Shown here in pieces: positions 15,001 to 25,050 of a DNA stretch of 64,000 nt (position 1 is its first letter; every line of letters starts with the position of its first letter). The notes under the pieces were generated by a model. That model saw only the letters and a program-made list of their open reading frames with translations. It searched no databases and was not told where the DNA came from. The DNA comes from Colias croceus (taxonomy: Eukaryota; Arthropoda; Insecta; Lepidoptera; Pieridae): the NCBI RefSeq assembly GCF_905220415.1, contig NC_059568.1:10106001-10170000 (forward strand), written 5' to 3'. Both the position numbers and the translations under genes were made by a program.

Positions 15001-18000
15001 TCGTAAATTGCATTTAAAACATAAGTCATGCATAAAATCACACAAAATTAACATCTCTTTGATTACCATGATGGCGTGCGGTAATGGCGGATGAACTTGA
15101 ACTGTAATTAATCGATCAGAGCCCAGTCGTAGCGTGGGCCTAATGTTAGTCAATGCAACCTAGAAGGCAACTTTCAAATTTATTATCAGTATAATAATGG
15201 ATATATTATTACAACTGAATTTCTCAATAGGGAGTAGTGTTGATTGCCATTTTCAATCGTGGAATGTTGTTAGCAAGCCAACAGTACCACAAACTTCGCT
15301 GCTGTATAATAATGCTGCTGCAGAACAGACAAACGATGGCTAATTCAAGTTTTGAGTTTCGGATCAATATCAACAAGTCAATAACAGTTTGGAGCCAAAA
15401 TGTACGTCAAGTTTTTTTCATGTGGCTAACTTTACAAATCATCGGTTACGAAAGGCATAGAATAATATAGGTAAATAAAATGAAATGTCCTGTTTTCTGT
15501 TCACAATTCTTGTTGGATTTTGGAAATTTTAAAAGTATCGGTAATTCAATTAAATAAATATTCGTCACTAAAATTTTGTACTGAAACCCCACTATAGCAA
15601 TTTAAAATTGATAAAGGTTGGTGTAGTGATTGTTCAATAGTATAAAATCAAAAATAGTTACACTGTTATGTTTGAAAATTTATTTTATGGTAAAACTTAA
15701 AAAATATATAGGTAGGTATTACAATTTAAACAAAATAATCTAGATTCGTTCAACAAACCTAAAAAGTATTGTTTACCTTTTACACAAATATTTAGATGTA
15801 TGTATGTTAGTGCTATAATGCTAAAATGTTTTCGTATGTGAGTGCTACATTTTTTTAAATAAAGTTAAAAATCCTTATCCTGAAGGTTTACATTGCATTT
15901 TATGTTTACATTGCATTATCTTGGATTTCTTTTAAAGTGTTTAAGTATTTAAATTCCCATCAATATAACTAAAGTTATGTATGGTAGTTGTATTTCATTA
16001 TAAAAAAAATGATTAACAAGTGGTGGTATTATATTAGTATATTATGGTGTGATTGAAAAATTATTAGTTTTGCAAAGGCAAGCAAAATTAGCATTTTTAA
16101 GCAACTTGAATTTTATTGCATCTTGAGACAATATAGTAAAATGTACTTTGCATTATTTAGTACTATGTGTATTGTGTAGGTGTATTTTGGCAAATCTCTT
16201 AAAACCCAAGCTTATAAGCTTTATTTAGCAAACAAATCAGTTAGTGTTTTTATTTTAGCACAAACAAACTCACAAAGCACAAACCCTTTTATCAAATTCC
16301 ACTAAATCTCTGTTAGTATTAAAAATATTTATAATGGAATGAAATACTTACATCAATCCCTAGTCCTCCGTGCTGGTTTATCATTTCACGAGGAGGCTGC
16401 TGGCGCGAATCAAATCCGGGTATATGTGGATATGAGGAAATAAGATCCTGAAAAGTTATAAACAATGTGAAACATGAATTTGACATTTTTTTTTATCATT
16501 CAAACGATGTAAAAATATATTTTTTTAAAGAATAAAAGGGTGCGAACCCGCCCGCGTCTTTCGCCACACCCGAGATTGTTCGTATAAATAAACCAATAAT
16601 TACCCTTTGAGCGAAAGGCACGATGGGTCCATAAGAACCGAGTGGGCGCATATGAGAATCGCACGCTCTGCGCACCATTAAACTGTTGTTGAAAAATCCT
16701 GCCCTGTACCAACTAAACATCTCCTTTGATGAAAATGGCCCTTGTATTATTTTCTACAAGAGAAATAACTGAATTAATTACACAATCTCAAACCTAAATA
16801 TAGAAAATATTTACAAATTTTCAAAAGGATATTGCGCAGCATTTGTTATTTATTGTATAGAGAATTCGCATTCAATATGGGAACCAATCGCAAAATAGCA
16901 GCTTGTGTAGAAAATAACCATTCATTCAAAACCGTGAACGAACAAATGATTTACACTTCCTCCAAATACAGGAGTTTCACCATAATATGAAATATAACTT
17001 TTTTTAAATATGCCACAACACAATAAACAAAAATTTTCTTCCACAAATTTCTGCTTAGCTTATATTTTCTTTAGACAAATCAGATTTAGCTTAGGTAAGA
17101 TCTATGTATATTAAATAGAAAGTGAACTTGGCTCATGAGTTTGCACTACATTATTTAGTTATCCATCCATGTCATTGCCTGTTTGAACTGTACATTAGCA
17201 TGATACTTGATCCACATACAAATTTCTAATCTCAACTCTTTTCAAAGTCCCTTCTTTAGAATCTTTTTTGTGACAAAGCTCATCCATCAATGTATCCAAA
17301 ATATTCAAAATTAGTGATTCAAGTGAGAAAACAGCAGATACATTCGCATTGACTTAAACTTTCATAATATAGAAATGAATTCGCAATTATTGTAGATTCA
17401 TATCTACAAAATATAAATATTCTAGGCACAATGTAAATTTCCTATAAAATAGCAGTGCTTTGCATTGTTAGTCTTTTGCTTATATATTTATCCATATAAA
17501 TCTATGTCTGGAATAGATGTGGTAGAGAAATATATTGACTTAGTTTTTTTTTTTTTTTTTTGATGCATTCTTTTCTTCATCATACAATAAATAAATAAGT
17601 TATTTATTGAGTTATCTTCTGCTATTCCTCCCCTATACATGTACTTCTATATATGTAATTTTCTTTCTGTTCAGACGCATTTGAACTTTAAAAACAAAAC
17701 AATAAATAAATAAAATTCGCATTACATAACATAACAACCATAATTCGATTGTAACGCCCAAGGTGTATATTCGCATTAAATGCAATTTTTAATTTAATAG
17801 CAATCAAAATCTATAAATGAATTCTATCAATATTATTTTTATCACTCATAAGTTAAAAATTGGAATATATGAAAGAACATCACTTATTCTGAAAATATTT
17901 TCAATAGTTTTCTTGTTATTTACAAATTATTTCTTAATTGACATGTACAAATCTAAAAAAGGATCTCAATCTCTACTTATAAGCATTTGCTGATAAAATA

Positions 18001-21000
18001 ATAAGTAAATAGAATAATATTAATAAAGTTATACCTCAGGATCCTCATAATACCACTGATCAATCATACTTTGTGGGGTACCATTATTTTGATTGGCTGT
18101 TGGAGGCATTATGTTATTATAGATGGAGTTGAAAGGAGCCTGAGCGCCACCATGTTGTAATCCGTGCATTGGGAACATATTGCTTTGACCTCCTGGATTT
18201 TGTAGATTCATATCATTAGGTGTTGGAATTTGCTGTAAAAGTCATGAAAATATTAATTATAAACATTATTAGATAAACACAATGTGTCAAAACATGTGTT
18301 AGCTTACATACCGAATTATTATTTTGCTGTCCCAAAAACAGTGAAGAGTTTGCAACATTCTGTGTTGGCATTACCGGAATGGCTGGATTCTGTTGGTAGT
18401 TGCCCATTACATTTGGATGTTGCGGCATCGGTATATTCATAGCAGGATTTATGGGATTGTTAGGCATTGCCTGTGGTAAAACTCCTTGCATAGGTAGCAC
18501 CATGCCATTGTTGGCTCCACCAATCGGTAGACCCAATGAAGAGTTCAATACTGAATTGGGCATACCAATGTTCTGAATATTGCCTTGACCAGATGGATTG
18601 GACATATTAGGGGCAGAATTCATCATAGCATGATTTTGCAAGGCTGGGTTGGCGAGCCCCATATGTATATTGGAATTGAGGGATTGCATTTGCGGAATCA
18701 TACACAAATTGCCAGAGGGCTGGTGTGTCATATTAGGTCCAATATTCCTTAAGGACAAGTTCGGTTCATCTAAGAGCGACATTTCAAATAAATCATCCAC
18801 AATTCTATCTTCGGCCGATTGGTTAGTGTCACTGTAAGGAATAACAAAGTTAGTTAGGATCAGTACACTTAAGTTGTTTCATATTATATATAGCCATAAC
18901 ATACTTCTCATTTCCATGTGGAATTCCATGGAACATCTGTAGGAGACCAGGATTGATGTTCGGCTGATTGGATGAGTCAACTGTAGATGTTACAATATTT
19001 TGATGTTTCTGACGGAGACTATTATTAGGAGTTATCATGACTGATTGGAAATTGCTGCGGTCGTCATTAGCATCAGCAATATCTATATCGGAACGCATCA
19101 GGGCATCAAATGTTTTACTTTCAGCATACTGGTTCTTAGAATCCTCTGCAGCTTTGTTTTTCGCTTCTGGTGATGAGTCTTTTTCCAATTTTTCAGGTAT
19201 TTGTTGAAGATCTTCCAAATCTATTTGCCTGTTGCGTGCACTTGTACTGGTACTGGCCTCGTTCGGATCAGAATGATTTGACGTCTGTAAATTTTCAACC
19301 TTCTATAAACATGTTAGAACTGTAACACTAATATGACATAGCAAGACAAAATATGTCTACCTTCTCAAATTTAAAATCTCCAGCAGGGAAACGTTTAGGC
19401 GAGAGCTTTTTAGCTTTTTCCGAAGCCCACCATTCCTCTGAACCTTCCTCTACAGTTTTAGATCGAGCTAATGAAGCATGTGTATGGGACCGAGCCAGCT
19501 CTATAAAGGAACAAATTTCATATCCATATAACAAATAAGTACAGACCAACACATACTTTTATTGAATTATTAATATAATATGTTCATTTATGTATCTTAC
19601 GATATGGTGTTTCAATGGTTTTTGGTAAGTTGGAGTCATCATTGCTGTATCCATGGAACGCTCCAGATGAATCGAATGATCCAGCCCCTGCTTCAGGATT
19701 ATCAATAGCCCTGTTTCAAAGAAAATATTATCATTCACCTGTATATAAGCAGTAACGAATGTAGTAATGTATTCTCATAGATTTGGACAGTGACATTCTT
19801 CAAGTAAAATTTATAGCTAATTCTTAATATTATGACAGACTATTCCTCACCATTCTGGTAGATCATCACTATGTTGGTTCTCAGACCATGGACGCCGATT
19901 GGTACTCCACGACTGTGATCTCTCTTGAGGCGGTCTGTCTGGCCAGTCGCGCTCTAAATTTATTAATTAAAAAATTAAATTGAAAAATAAATAATTTGAT
20001 AATTTAATTTAATTTATATTTTCATAAATCAAAATAATCTTGAACTAAATATAAAGCATTTGTCCAGTATTGTAATAAGACAAGCTACAACAGCAACACA
20101 AATATATAGCAACAAATATGAATATGCATTCAATTGTTGAGTTATGATCTAACCTTGGTTTGCTGGTCTATTTCCTGCAGCCTCATTCAATCGCCATTCA
20201 TCGCCTTCTTCTCTGGCCGATTGTCGCCAATTAGTATTGTGAACTTGTCGTCTGAAGCAAAATTTACATGTTTAAAAAAAAAATATATATATATATATAC
20301 AGTGTGGCAACTTTCGATGGGCCCTGGAGGGAACTTTCCCTTGCTTGAAATACTGAAGATGGGGAATTTTGCTGAAAGGAAACAATCCTTTATTTTTAAA
20401 AAGAAATAGAACTGCATTCAAAGATTTTCGAAAATACACTTGCTTCATCCGGGAATCGAACTGATGAAAAAAAAATTGAATTTTGTTATTTTATTCTTAA
20501 AATCGACTGAAACAATGTTAAAGATAATTAATTTGTAATTTCTTGTTAAAATATTTGCTCTTAGAAATAGAAATATCATGGAATTGAACATTTTTTATTG
20601 TATCATCAACAACATGTCAACATAAAGAATGTTACTATTTTTTAACCGACTTCAAAAAAAAGGAGGAGGTTATCAATTCGGCCGGTATATTTTTTTTTTT
20701 TTTTTTTTTTTTTTTATGTATGTACACCGATTACTCCGAGGTTTCTGAACCGATTTACGTGATTCTTTTTTTGTTCGACGCGGAATGGTGTCGAATTGGT
20801 CCCATAAAAATTTTATTCGGCTAGGCCTAGTAGTTTTTATTTTATGAGCATTTTTGTCTGTACTCGATGACTTAATTTCAATGTAGCAAGTAACTTTGAT
20901 TCACTTCCCGGTAACCGATTGAGCTGAAATTTTGTATACGAATGTAAATTGGATAGCGATGAAACATTATCATGACATGGAGCTGATCTGATGATGGAAT

Positions 21001-24000
21001 CGGAAGGTGGCCATAGGAACTCGGTAATATATTGACTCAACTTTATCGAGTTTGGGCTCGTTTGATTCGTGTTGAAAAATACACTAAAAAGTATTAAATA
21101 AAAATAACTGCGTTAAAAACAACCGACTTCAAAAACGGAAAAGTAAGAAATAAAAAAGATTTGATATTATTAATTACTACATATTATTTTTATGTGCTAT
21201 TTATTAAATAGGTTTGAAGTCGGTGCCAAACACTAAGCACTTAGTATTAAGCCCATGCACCGACATCAAACCTTTTTAGTAAATAGCACATAAAAATAAT
21301 ATGTAGTAATTAATAATATCAAATCTTTTTTATTTCTTACTTTTCCGTTTTTGAAGTCGGTTGTTTTTAACGCAGTTATTTTTATTTTTCCCTATTGTGA
21401 TCTGCAATCAGTCGCAAGACTTATCAGATGAGGTGACTAAAAATTATGTAGGCGTCTCGTCTGCCTTCTATAGAATACATCCTTCCTTTTCAGCCTTTTG
21501 GCCGTAGCGGAACGGTTTACGAGGTCATGGGCCAGGGGATTGGGGTGACACGACAGACGCTCTGCATATCTCTTTTTAAGTTTCTCGATTTCTGCTTGTA
21601 CGGTCGGAGCATTCAAATATTCATGAATCTCCACATTTTTGGTAAACCAGGGGCCGCTTGTGATGGTATGCAGTATGTGATTCTAAATACGCTGAATGCA
21701 CATTATGTTGCTGTTACTGGCGGTTCCCCACAGTGGAACGCCATAGGTCTATAGGTTTCAAAATGGTGTTGTAGATCAAGAGCTTATTATCCACAGGTAG
21801 AATAGAGTTTCTTGCCATGAGCCAATACAGGTTACAGAACTTATAGTTAATTTCATCTCGTTTCTTTTTGATGTGGAAGGCCCAGGTCCAGATTGAATCC
21901 TAAGTATTTGACATATTCACTATCCGTCAGCACATCATCACTAAACTTGACTGGAGTGCAGATACCTCTCCTTAATGTAAATGTAATGTGGTGCGACTTC
22001 TGAGCAGTTAAAACTCTTTAACTAATAAATTGTTCAATTTGTATACATTAATTAATTTTCATCTGAAATTACTGATAATAATTAGAAGTAAAACAAATGA
22101 AAAATATTACATATAATAAATCTGTAGAAGGGTCAATTCTGTACATTTAAAATATTGAAAAAATAAATAGCAGGGGGTGTTACTGGATCGATACCAAACC
22201 CAAATATGTGATTAAAAAAAATTTTGTCTGTCTGTCTGTCTGTCTGTCTGTATGTGAAGACATCACGTGAAAACTAACGGTTAGATTTCGATGAAACTTT
22301 GTATAATTATACCTTATTATCCTGGGCGTAAAATATGATACTTTTTATCCTGGAAAAATACGTAGTAAAAAATTGCGAACCGCGAACACACGTTGCGTAT
22401 TATTATAGGCCTAGCCGTATTTGGGTCCAATAGATATTTATGATATGATAAGATGTCATTGTAAGAGTTACTCAAAATGGAGAAATAAACCATCCACGCG
22501 AAGACCGACATCCGCGCGGACGGAGACGCGGGCGGAAGCTAGTACAAAATAATAATCGAATTGTAATACTGCGGTCTTGTACCGCAAACATGTTAAAAAC
22601 ATCCTAATTACTTTAAAACTTCAATAAAAAAGAAACGTCTAGGAAATAAAGTATGTGCATTTAGTAATTATTTATTTATTAACAATGAAACTAGTTTCTT
22701 TCCTTAAATTCATGGCTTTAATAAAACATCTTCGCGTGTTACTTTGAGTCATAAGAAAATTATAACTGGTTGTTCACTTTACAGACAGACAATTTTTCGT
22801 AGACTTTGATCAAGGCCCATATTATGTACTCAATAATAAAGATTTAACATTTTTCAGATAAAATGGTATAGAAAATACTTGTTTAAGACCTTTTTATATC
22901 GATTTGAAGAATAAATAAAAAAAAATATATTTTTTAATTTTTAGTTAGTTAGATTCCCGATTGATGCAAGTGAATTTTAGGAAATCTTTGAAAACATTCT
23001 ATTTCTTTTTATAAATAAAGGAATGTTTCCTTTCAGCAAAATTTGCTACCTTTATTATTTCAAGTACTTTCCCTCCAGGATCCATCGAAAATTTCCACAC
23101 TATATATTTGTATATTCTATACAACATGCAATATACATTGTATTGGACATACCTATTCCGGAATAATTTGTTCTGCGCCCATTCAGCTTGTTCAGTTGGT
23201 GTAGCTCTGCTCGGTCCAGCTCCATTGCTAGAGTTCCATGATCGTAATGCTGGAGTTTCGTCATCTGGTGAACCTGCACTGAATCCTGGGAGTCTAGGTT
23301 TCTGACTATTCCATCCTCTGAAAATAAAATACAAACAATTAAAAATTAAAATCAATTAATGAAAGAGTGATTAGTATTTTCATTAAATGACTAATATTGT
23401 TAGCACAAATTTAAAATATATGAAGTATATGATCTTACCTGCCATTGGATAACTGCCGGACAAAAGGAATGCGCCTACTGGTGTTATTCAATAAACCTCG
23501 ACCTGCACCACGACCTGCACTAAATCGTTCTCCTTGTAAAGGTCCACTAATAGGTGGACCACCTCTAATTCCTTCTCGCTGTAATTTGATTAAAAAAATG
23601 TATTTTTTTACTGTATAGATTTATACTCAACTAGGTAATTCATAGATAATTCATTTTAAAGTATTCAAATACATATAAAATTAAATTACCAAATTATGTT
23701 CCTCTTCAAATGTATTTAATGCAAATGGTACTTTTCCCCTGGGTTGGTAAAGTAAATCAAAATATTTTAATTGTTCTGGTGCATCAACGTTACTGTCATA
23801 CAGAGCCAACATCTCCTCCCTGCCATACCTATTTTCATAAATATACACATAAAAGAGACAAATATCTGTATATGGATAAGCTATTATTTTCTTATAGCTT
23901 GGCAAAAGAAAGAAACTACTTAGTTGCCAATAAACTTACATTATTAATAAATTGATTAATATACCACACCCTATTAGAAAGGGCTTTAAAAAAATTGTAT

Positions 24001-24619
24001 GTTGATGCTTTAATATATTTATTGTTGCATTTGGCAACTAAATAAAATCTCGACAAAATAAAATTTTAAATAATAGGACCACAGAAAAGAAAAAATTTGC
24101 TTAAACACATAATATTTAAACAAAGTTCACATCTACATACCTCAATTTTGCTAGTAATACTTTATTGGGTTGTTGGTTGTTAGTTGTGTTTCTGTTTTGA
24201 GTGCCAGATGTACTAGGTACAGCCAAATTTGCAGTAGCACCAGAGCTTGATGCATTTTGTTTGTTTTGGGTTCCTGATGTGCCAGGCAGGGGTGTGACTC
24301 CAGATGCACATGAGTTTGATGTATTGTGTCTGTTTTGATTGACCGGTATTGCCGGTGCGGGAATGGCCGCAGCCCCGCCTGAACTTGACGCATTTTCTCT
24401 CAACTGACTGTGTGTTGTTACTGGCTGTCCTGTTGTGTTGGTAGTCCCGGAGGACGAAGCACCAAGACCAAATCCAGCTGTTTGATTTCCAGACATACCA
24501 CTGGCCAGTATTGGTCTCGGCCCTGTGTTATTTGGATTATTTGGTCTTGTTAAATTACGCTCTCGCGCCAACTTTCGTAGCCATTCAGGACCAAACATAA
24601 TGGGATTACGATCAGCCAT
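1..24619 (-). CDS. Gyf: GIGYF (Gyf), 4EHP- and Me31B-binding translational repressor; spliced, 3' part beyond window
   Basis: Coding exons in transcript order: 24619-24141, 23828-23690, 23578-23439, 23317-23153, 20251-20154, 19953-19851, 19710-19601, 19500-19361, 19302-18905, 18831-18312, 18232-18035, 16753-16604, 16447-16352 and probably 76-1. Every junction has AG/GT borders and phase is kept throughout, giving 912 codons before the last exon. Visible landmarks are GPEWLR near residue 10, YGREEML near 160 (4EHP-binding type), an Arg/Gly-rich stretch, LPEW followed by FDSSGAF (Me31B/DDX6-binding type), a long Met/Asn/Pro/Gln-rich linker, and a GYF domain at about 823-880 (WYYEDPE, QGPFSS, MFSWYRAGFF, VRRACD). 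Known role of the family: the cytoplasmic GIGYF-4EHP complex represses translation and promotes mRNA decay; GYF domains bind proline-rich ligands. The start is the first ATG after a good 3' splice site and matches family N-termini. The C-terminal third lies left of position 1. Confidence 0.93.
77..1120. other. GIGYF intron 13, left end
   Basis: AT-rich non-coding sequence; nothing recognisable apart from splice signals. Confidence 0.5.
1121..1374 (+). mobile_element. Short TIR element, family C
   Basis: Begins with an ACTTCAAAAAAAGGAGGAGG-type end and finishes with TTTGAAGTCGGTTGTTTTTA; the ends are inverted (GACTTCAAA / TTTGAAGTC). A related copy starts at 20,643. No coding capacity. Confidence 0.65.
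2684..2860 (-). promoter_or_regulatory. GC-rich island with candidate alternative first exon
   Basis: A CpG-rich island in AT-rich surroundings. On the minus strand it has an open frame of 59 codons from an ATG, or a leader starting at a TCAGT initiator near 2,763, ending in the strong donor TAC/GTAAGT. Phase 0 matches the exon at 1-76. It may be an internal promoter in the long GIGYF intron, or the first exon of another gene to the left. Confidence 0.35.
2861..4171. other. GIGYF intron 13, unannotated part
   Basis: AT-rich, with a short (AC)n run near 3,963. I see no gene or clear repeat; the reading frames here are not coding-like. Confidence 0.45.
4172..4568. mobile_element. TIR element with ~95-bp arms (ends CAGGGTTA)
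   Basis: The two arms (4,172-4,262 and 4,482-4,568) are inverted copies, both reading from CAGGGTTA through TTGTAAAACACC to CGACTTTTGG. They are flanked by TATA on both sides, compatible with a TA or TATA target duplication. The similar minus- and plus-strand peptides containing VVEQMLLLMMLAILSC are translations of the arms, not genes. Confidence 0.75.
6285..7325 (+). repeat. Seven-copy ~144-bp tandem satellite
   Basis: The marker CGTCTTAAATAG recurs near 6,289, 6,430, 6,574, 6,716, 6,860, 7,004 and 7,150, with a degenerate copy near 7,320. Spacings are 141-146 bp until the last. Each unit holds AACAAAAGTAAATAAAAGTA, CTTAAACCTACAAATTATTA and ACTTTCCCAAATCACACAAC. Central copies are nearly identical and the edges diverge, typical of unequal crossing-over. 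Confidence 0.92.
8535..9183. mobile_element. TIR element with GGCCACACTACC ends, possibly PIF/Harbinger-like
   Basis: Perfect 18-bp inverted ends (TGCTACGGCCACACTACC) at 8,535-8,552 and 9,166-9,183, possibly flanked by a 3-bp TAT duplication. Subterminal repeats of TGCCAATAATTA and an internal copy of GGCCACACTACCG at about 8,725. A short plus-strand frame at 8,647-8,886 ends MEWSYEKALDAARIFG..., faintly like the MADF-type second protein of Harbinger elements; too short to rely on. Confidence 0.75.
9780..10031 (+). repeat. Divergent short interspersed repeat (family A relative)
   Basis: Starts TAATATTATAAATGTGATAG, has a TTTGTTTGTTTGTC run and ends AGCCGCGGGC AAAAGCTACT, the layout of family A. 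A similar fragment lies near 2,480-2,640. Confidence 0.5.
10698..10883 (+). repeat. Short interspersed repeat, family A
   Basis: Reads CTACTAATATTATAAATGCG, then GAAAGTAACTC(TGTC)n, a mid-part AACCGATTTTGATGAAATTT and an end GGCGGACCGCTAGT. Multiple copies in the window share these blocks (13.5, 25.1, 32.9, 33.2, 49.1, 52.8, 55.5 and 59.9 kb). Whether the family is SINE- or Helitron-like cannot be decided here. Confidence 0.75.
12490..12610. repeat. Tandem pair of ~55-bp units with a 22-bp palindrome
   Basis: Two copies of AGTTTGCATATATATGCAAACT (split here as AGTTTGCATAT / ATATGCAAACT) at 12,514-12,535 and 12,569-12,590. Each is a perfect palindrome, flanked by AACTTTTTTTAAATCATT and AAAAAAAGTT stretches that are themselves inverted. 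Confidence 0.8.
13547..13756 (-). repeat. Short interspersed repeat, family A
   Basis: Inverted orientation: starts ACTAGCTTTCCGCCCGCGG, ends with (CAGA)n, AGTTACTTTCGCATTTATAA and TATTGGTATGG. Confidence 0.8.
14002..14382. mobile_element. ~380-bp MITE-like inverted-repeat element
   Basis: Inverted ends CCGTTAGATTA...CTCGCGAGAT at 14,002-14,031 and 14,355-14,382. An internal TGCTTACGGAT repeat lies near 14,290 and 14,322. No coding content. Confidence 0.65.
14390..16320. other. GIGYF intron 13, right part
   Basis: AT-rich sequence without recognisable genes or clear repeats. Several chance frames, including those at 14,787-15,470, lack coding features. Confidence 0.45.
16352..16447 (-). CDS. 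Gyf: GIGYF coding exon 13
   Basis: Encodes DLISSYPHIPGFDSRQQPPR and twelve further residues ending GGLGID. It is bordered by TTTTCAG and GTAAGT and is exactly 32 codons in phase 0 on both sides. It lies directly after the GYF domain. No recognised domain; low-complexity linker. The next intron is very long. Confidence 0.85.
16604..16753 (-). CDS. Gyf: GIGYF coding exon 12, core of GYF domain
   Basis: Encodes KIIQGPFSSKEMFSWYRAGF and continues FNNSLMVRRACD...PLGSYG. This contains the GPF-x4-M-x2-W-x2-GYF-type signature (here W-YRAG-FF) and the RACD..PLG block of GIGYF-family GYF domains. The diagnostic GYF tyrosine is Phe here (GFF), as in several family members. Acceptor TTGTAG, donor AGG/GTAATT. 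Confidence 0.94.
18035..18831 (-). CDS. Gyf: GIGYF coding exons 10-11, disordered linker and start of GYF domain
   Basis: Exon 10 (18831-18312) and exon 11 (18232-18035) encode a Met/Asn/Pro/Gln-rich linker (repeats such as NPAMNIPMPQ). This ends in IDQWYYEDPE, the first strand of the GYF domain. The intron between them is 79 bp. The linker is unusually methionine-rich; in the family this region is poorly conserved. Confidence 0.9.
20641..20870 (+). mobile_element. Family C TIR element, 5' part
   Basis: TTAACCGACTTCAAAAAAAA, then GGAGGAGGTTATCAATTCGG, a long T run and ATGTACACCGATTACTCCGA, closely matching 1,121-1,330. Its far end may be the AAAACAACCGACTTCAAAAA stretch near 21,115, at the edge of the palindrome. 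Confidence 0.65.
21096..21388. repeat. ~290-bp near-perfect palindrome
   Basis: Left arm AAATAAAAATAACTGCGTTA... and right arm ...TAACGCAGTTATTTTTATTT are inverted copies of about 125 bp around a short centre (CAAACACTAAGCACTTAG). The arms contain the GAAGTCGGTTGTTTTTAACG end of family C. It may be a head-to-head fused pair of family C ends or a foldback element. Confidence 0.85.
21400..22005 (-). mobile_element. Jockey-type non-LTR retrotransposon, 3' fragment
   Basis: Minus-strand translation recovers pieces of the reverse-transcriptase C-terminus: KSHHITFTLRRGICTPVKFS, EYVKYLGFNLDLG, NKLLIYNTILKP, YGVPLWGTA, and the terminal SCHPNPLAHDLVN block typical of Jockey-clade ORF2 ends. Frames are broken and only the last ~200 codons remain, so it is a dead 5'-truncated copy. 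Confidence 0.8.
22111..22543 (+). repeat. Family B interspersed repeat
   Basis: Starts ATATAATAAATCTGTAGAAG, contains AGCAGGGGGTGTTACTGGAT, (TGTC)n, CATCACGTGAAAACTA and CTTATTATCCTGGGCG, and ends GACGCGGGCGGAAGCTAGTA. Inverted copies lie at 34,972-35,425 and 55,731-56,225. Confidence 0.85.
23690..23828 (-). CDS. Gyf: GIGYF coding exon 2, 4EHP-binding motif
   Basis: Encodes RYGREEMLALYD at its start, matching the Y-x4-(L/M)-hydrophobic motif by which GIGYF proteins bind the cap-binding protein 4EHP. It ends FEEEHNL before GTAATT. Intron 1 is 312 bp. Confidence 0.93.
24141..24619 (-). CDS. Gyf: GIGYF coding exon 1 (N-terminus)
   Basis: Begins MADRNPIMFGPEWLRKLAR; the FGPEWLR block is the conserved GIGYF N-terminus. 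The remainder is low-complexity Ser/Ala/Thr/Asn/Gly sequence with repeated SSSG and PSTSGTQN-like units, typical of disordered linkers. The exon ends ...LLAKL plus AG, followed by GTATGT. Joined to exon 2 it restores an Arg codon and leads into YGREEM, so the 4EHP-binding motif begins exactly at the splice junction. Confidence 0.93.
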
Positions 24620-24674
24620 AGCAGAATTTATGAATAGAAGACAGTAGAATAAACGAACAAGTGCAAGGCAGGAA
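24620..24674 (-). other. Gyf: 5' UTR part of GIGYF exon carrying the start codon
   Basis: A strong acceptor (TTGTTTGTTTCAG) ends at 24675, 55 bp upstream of the ATG, with no upstream ATG in between. The leader must therefore be spliced from an exon further right. Confidence 0.7.
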
Positions 24675-24759
24675 CTGAAACAAACAATATTTTAACAATA
24701 TTTAAAATGTTTCATTGGTTTAAAATTATAAACTGGAACTCTTCTATACCTAAAAACTT

Positions 24760-24967
24760 TAAAGTTTTAATTTTAGTACTGCCACATGCAATATACGAGG
24801 AGGTATAATATACAGTGGTGGATGGATAATTAGAAATACCTTATACAGCGAGATGATAAATAGCCTATAGCCTTCCTTGATAAATAGGCTATCTAACATC
24901 AAAAGAGTTTTAAAATCGGACCAGTATTTCCCGAGATTAGTGCAATCAAACAAACAAACAAACTCTT
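24760..24967 (-). repeat. Short interspersed repeat (AAGAGTTTGTTTG family)
   Basis: Inverted orientation with ATAAATAGGCTATCTAACAT, AAATCGGACCAGTATTTCCC and (CAAA)n ahead of CTCTTCAG. Plus-strand relatives are at 46,012-46,210 and 49,945-50,140. Confidence 0.6.
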
Positions 24968-25050
24968 CAGTTTTATAATATTATGTATAGTTTAAGCATT
25001 ATTTCATTTATGTAGGTAATAGAACACCCGTTTATCTAGTTTTATAAGAA

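Larger units (their letters stand above)
20300..23101. mobile_element. 2.8-kb TIR element occupying GIGYF intron 4
   Basis: Inverted arms of about 110-135 bp. The left arm starts CAGTGTGGCAACTTTCGATG (20,300-20,437). The right arm (22,985-23,101), read inverted, starts TAGTGTGGAAATTTTCGATG and shares the GGAGGGAA and GCTGAAAGGAAAC blocks. Flanks are AT-dinucleotide runs, fitting a TA target site. Inside are family C sequence, a long palindrome, a Jockey LINE tail and a family B repeat, all apparently inserted later. Confidence 0.65.

Noticed and set aside
20440..20470. tRNA B-box-like GTTCGATTCCCGG on the minus strand
   Set aside because: No matching A box or cloverleaf halves upstream; not a tRNA.
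24151..24393. 80-codon minus-strand ORF
   Set aside because: Out-of-frame shadow of GIGYF coding exon 1.
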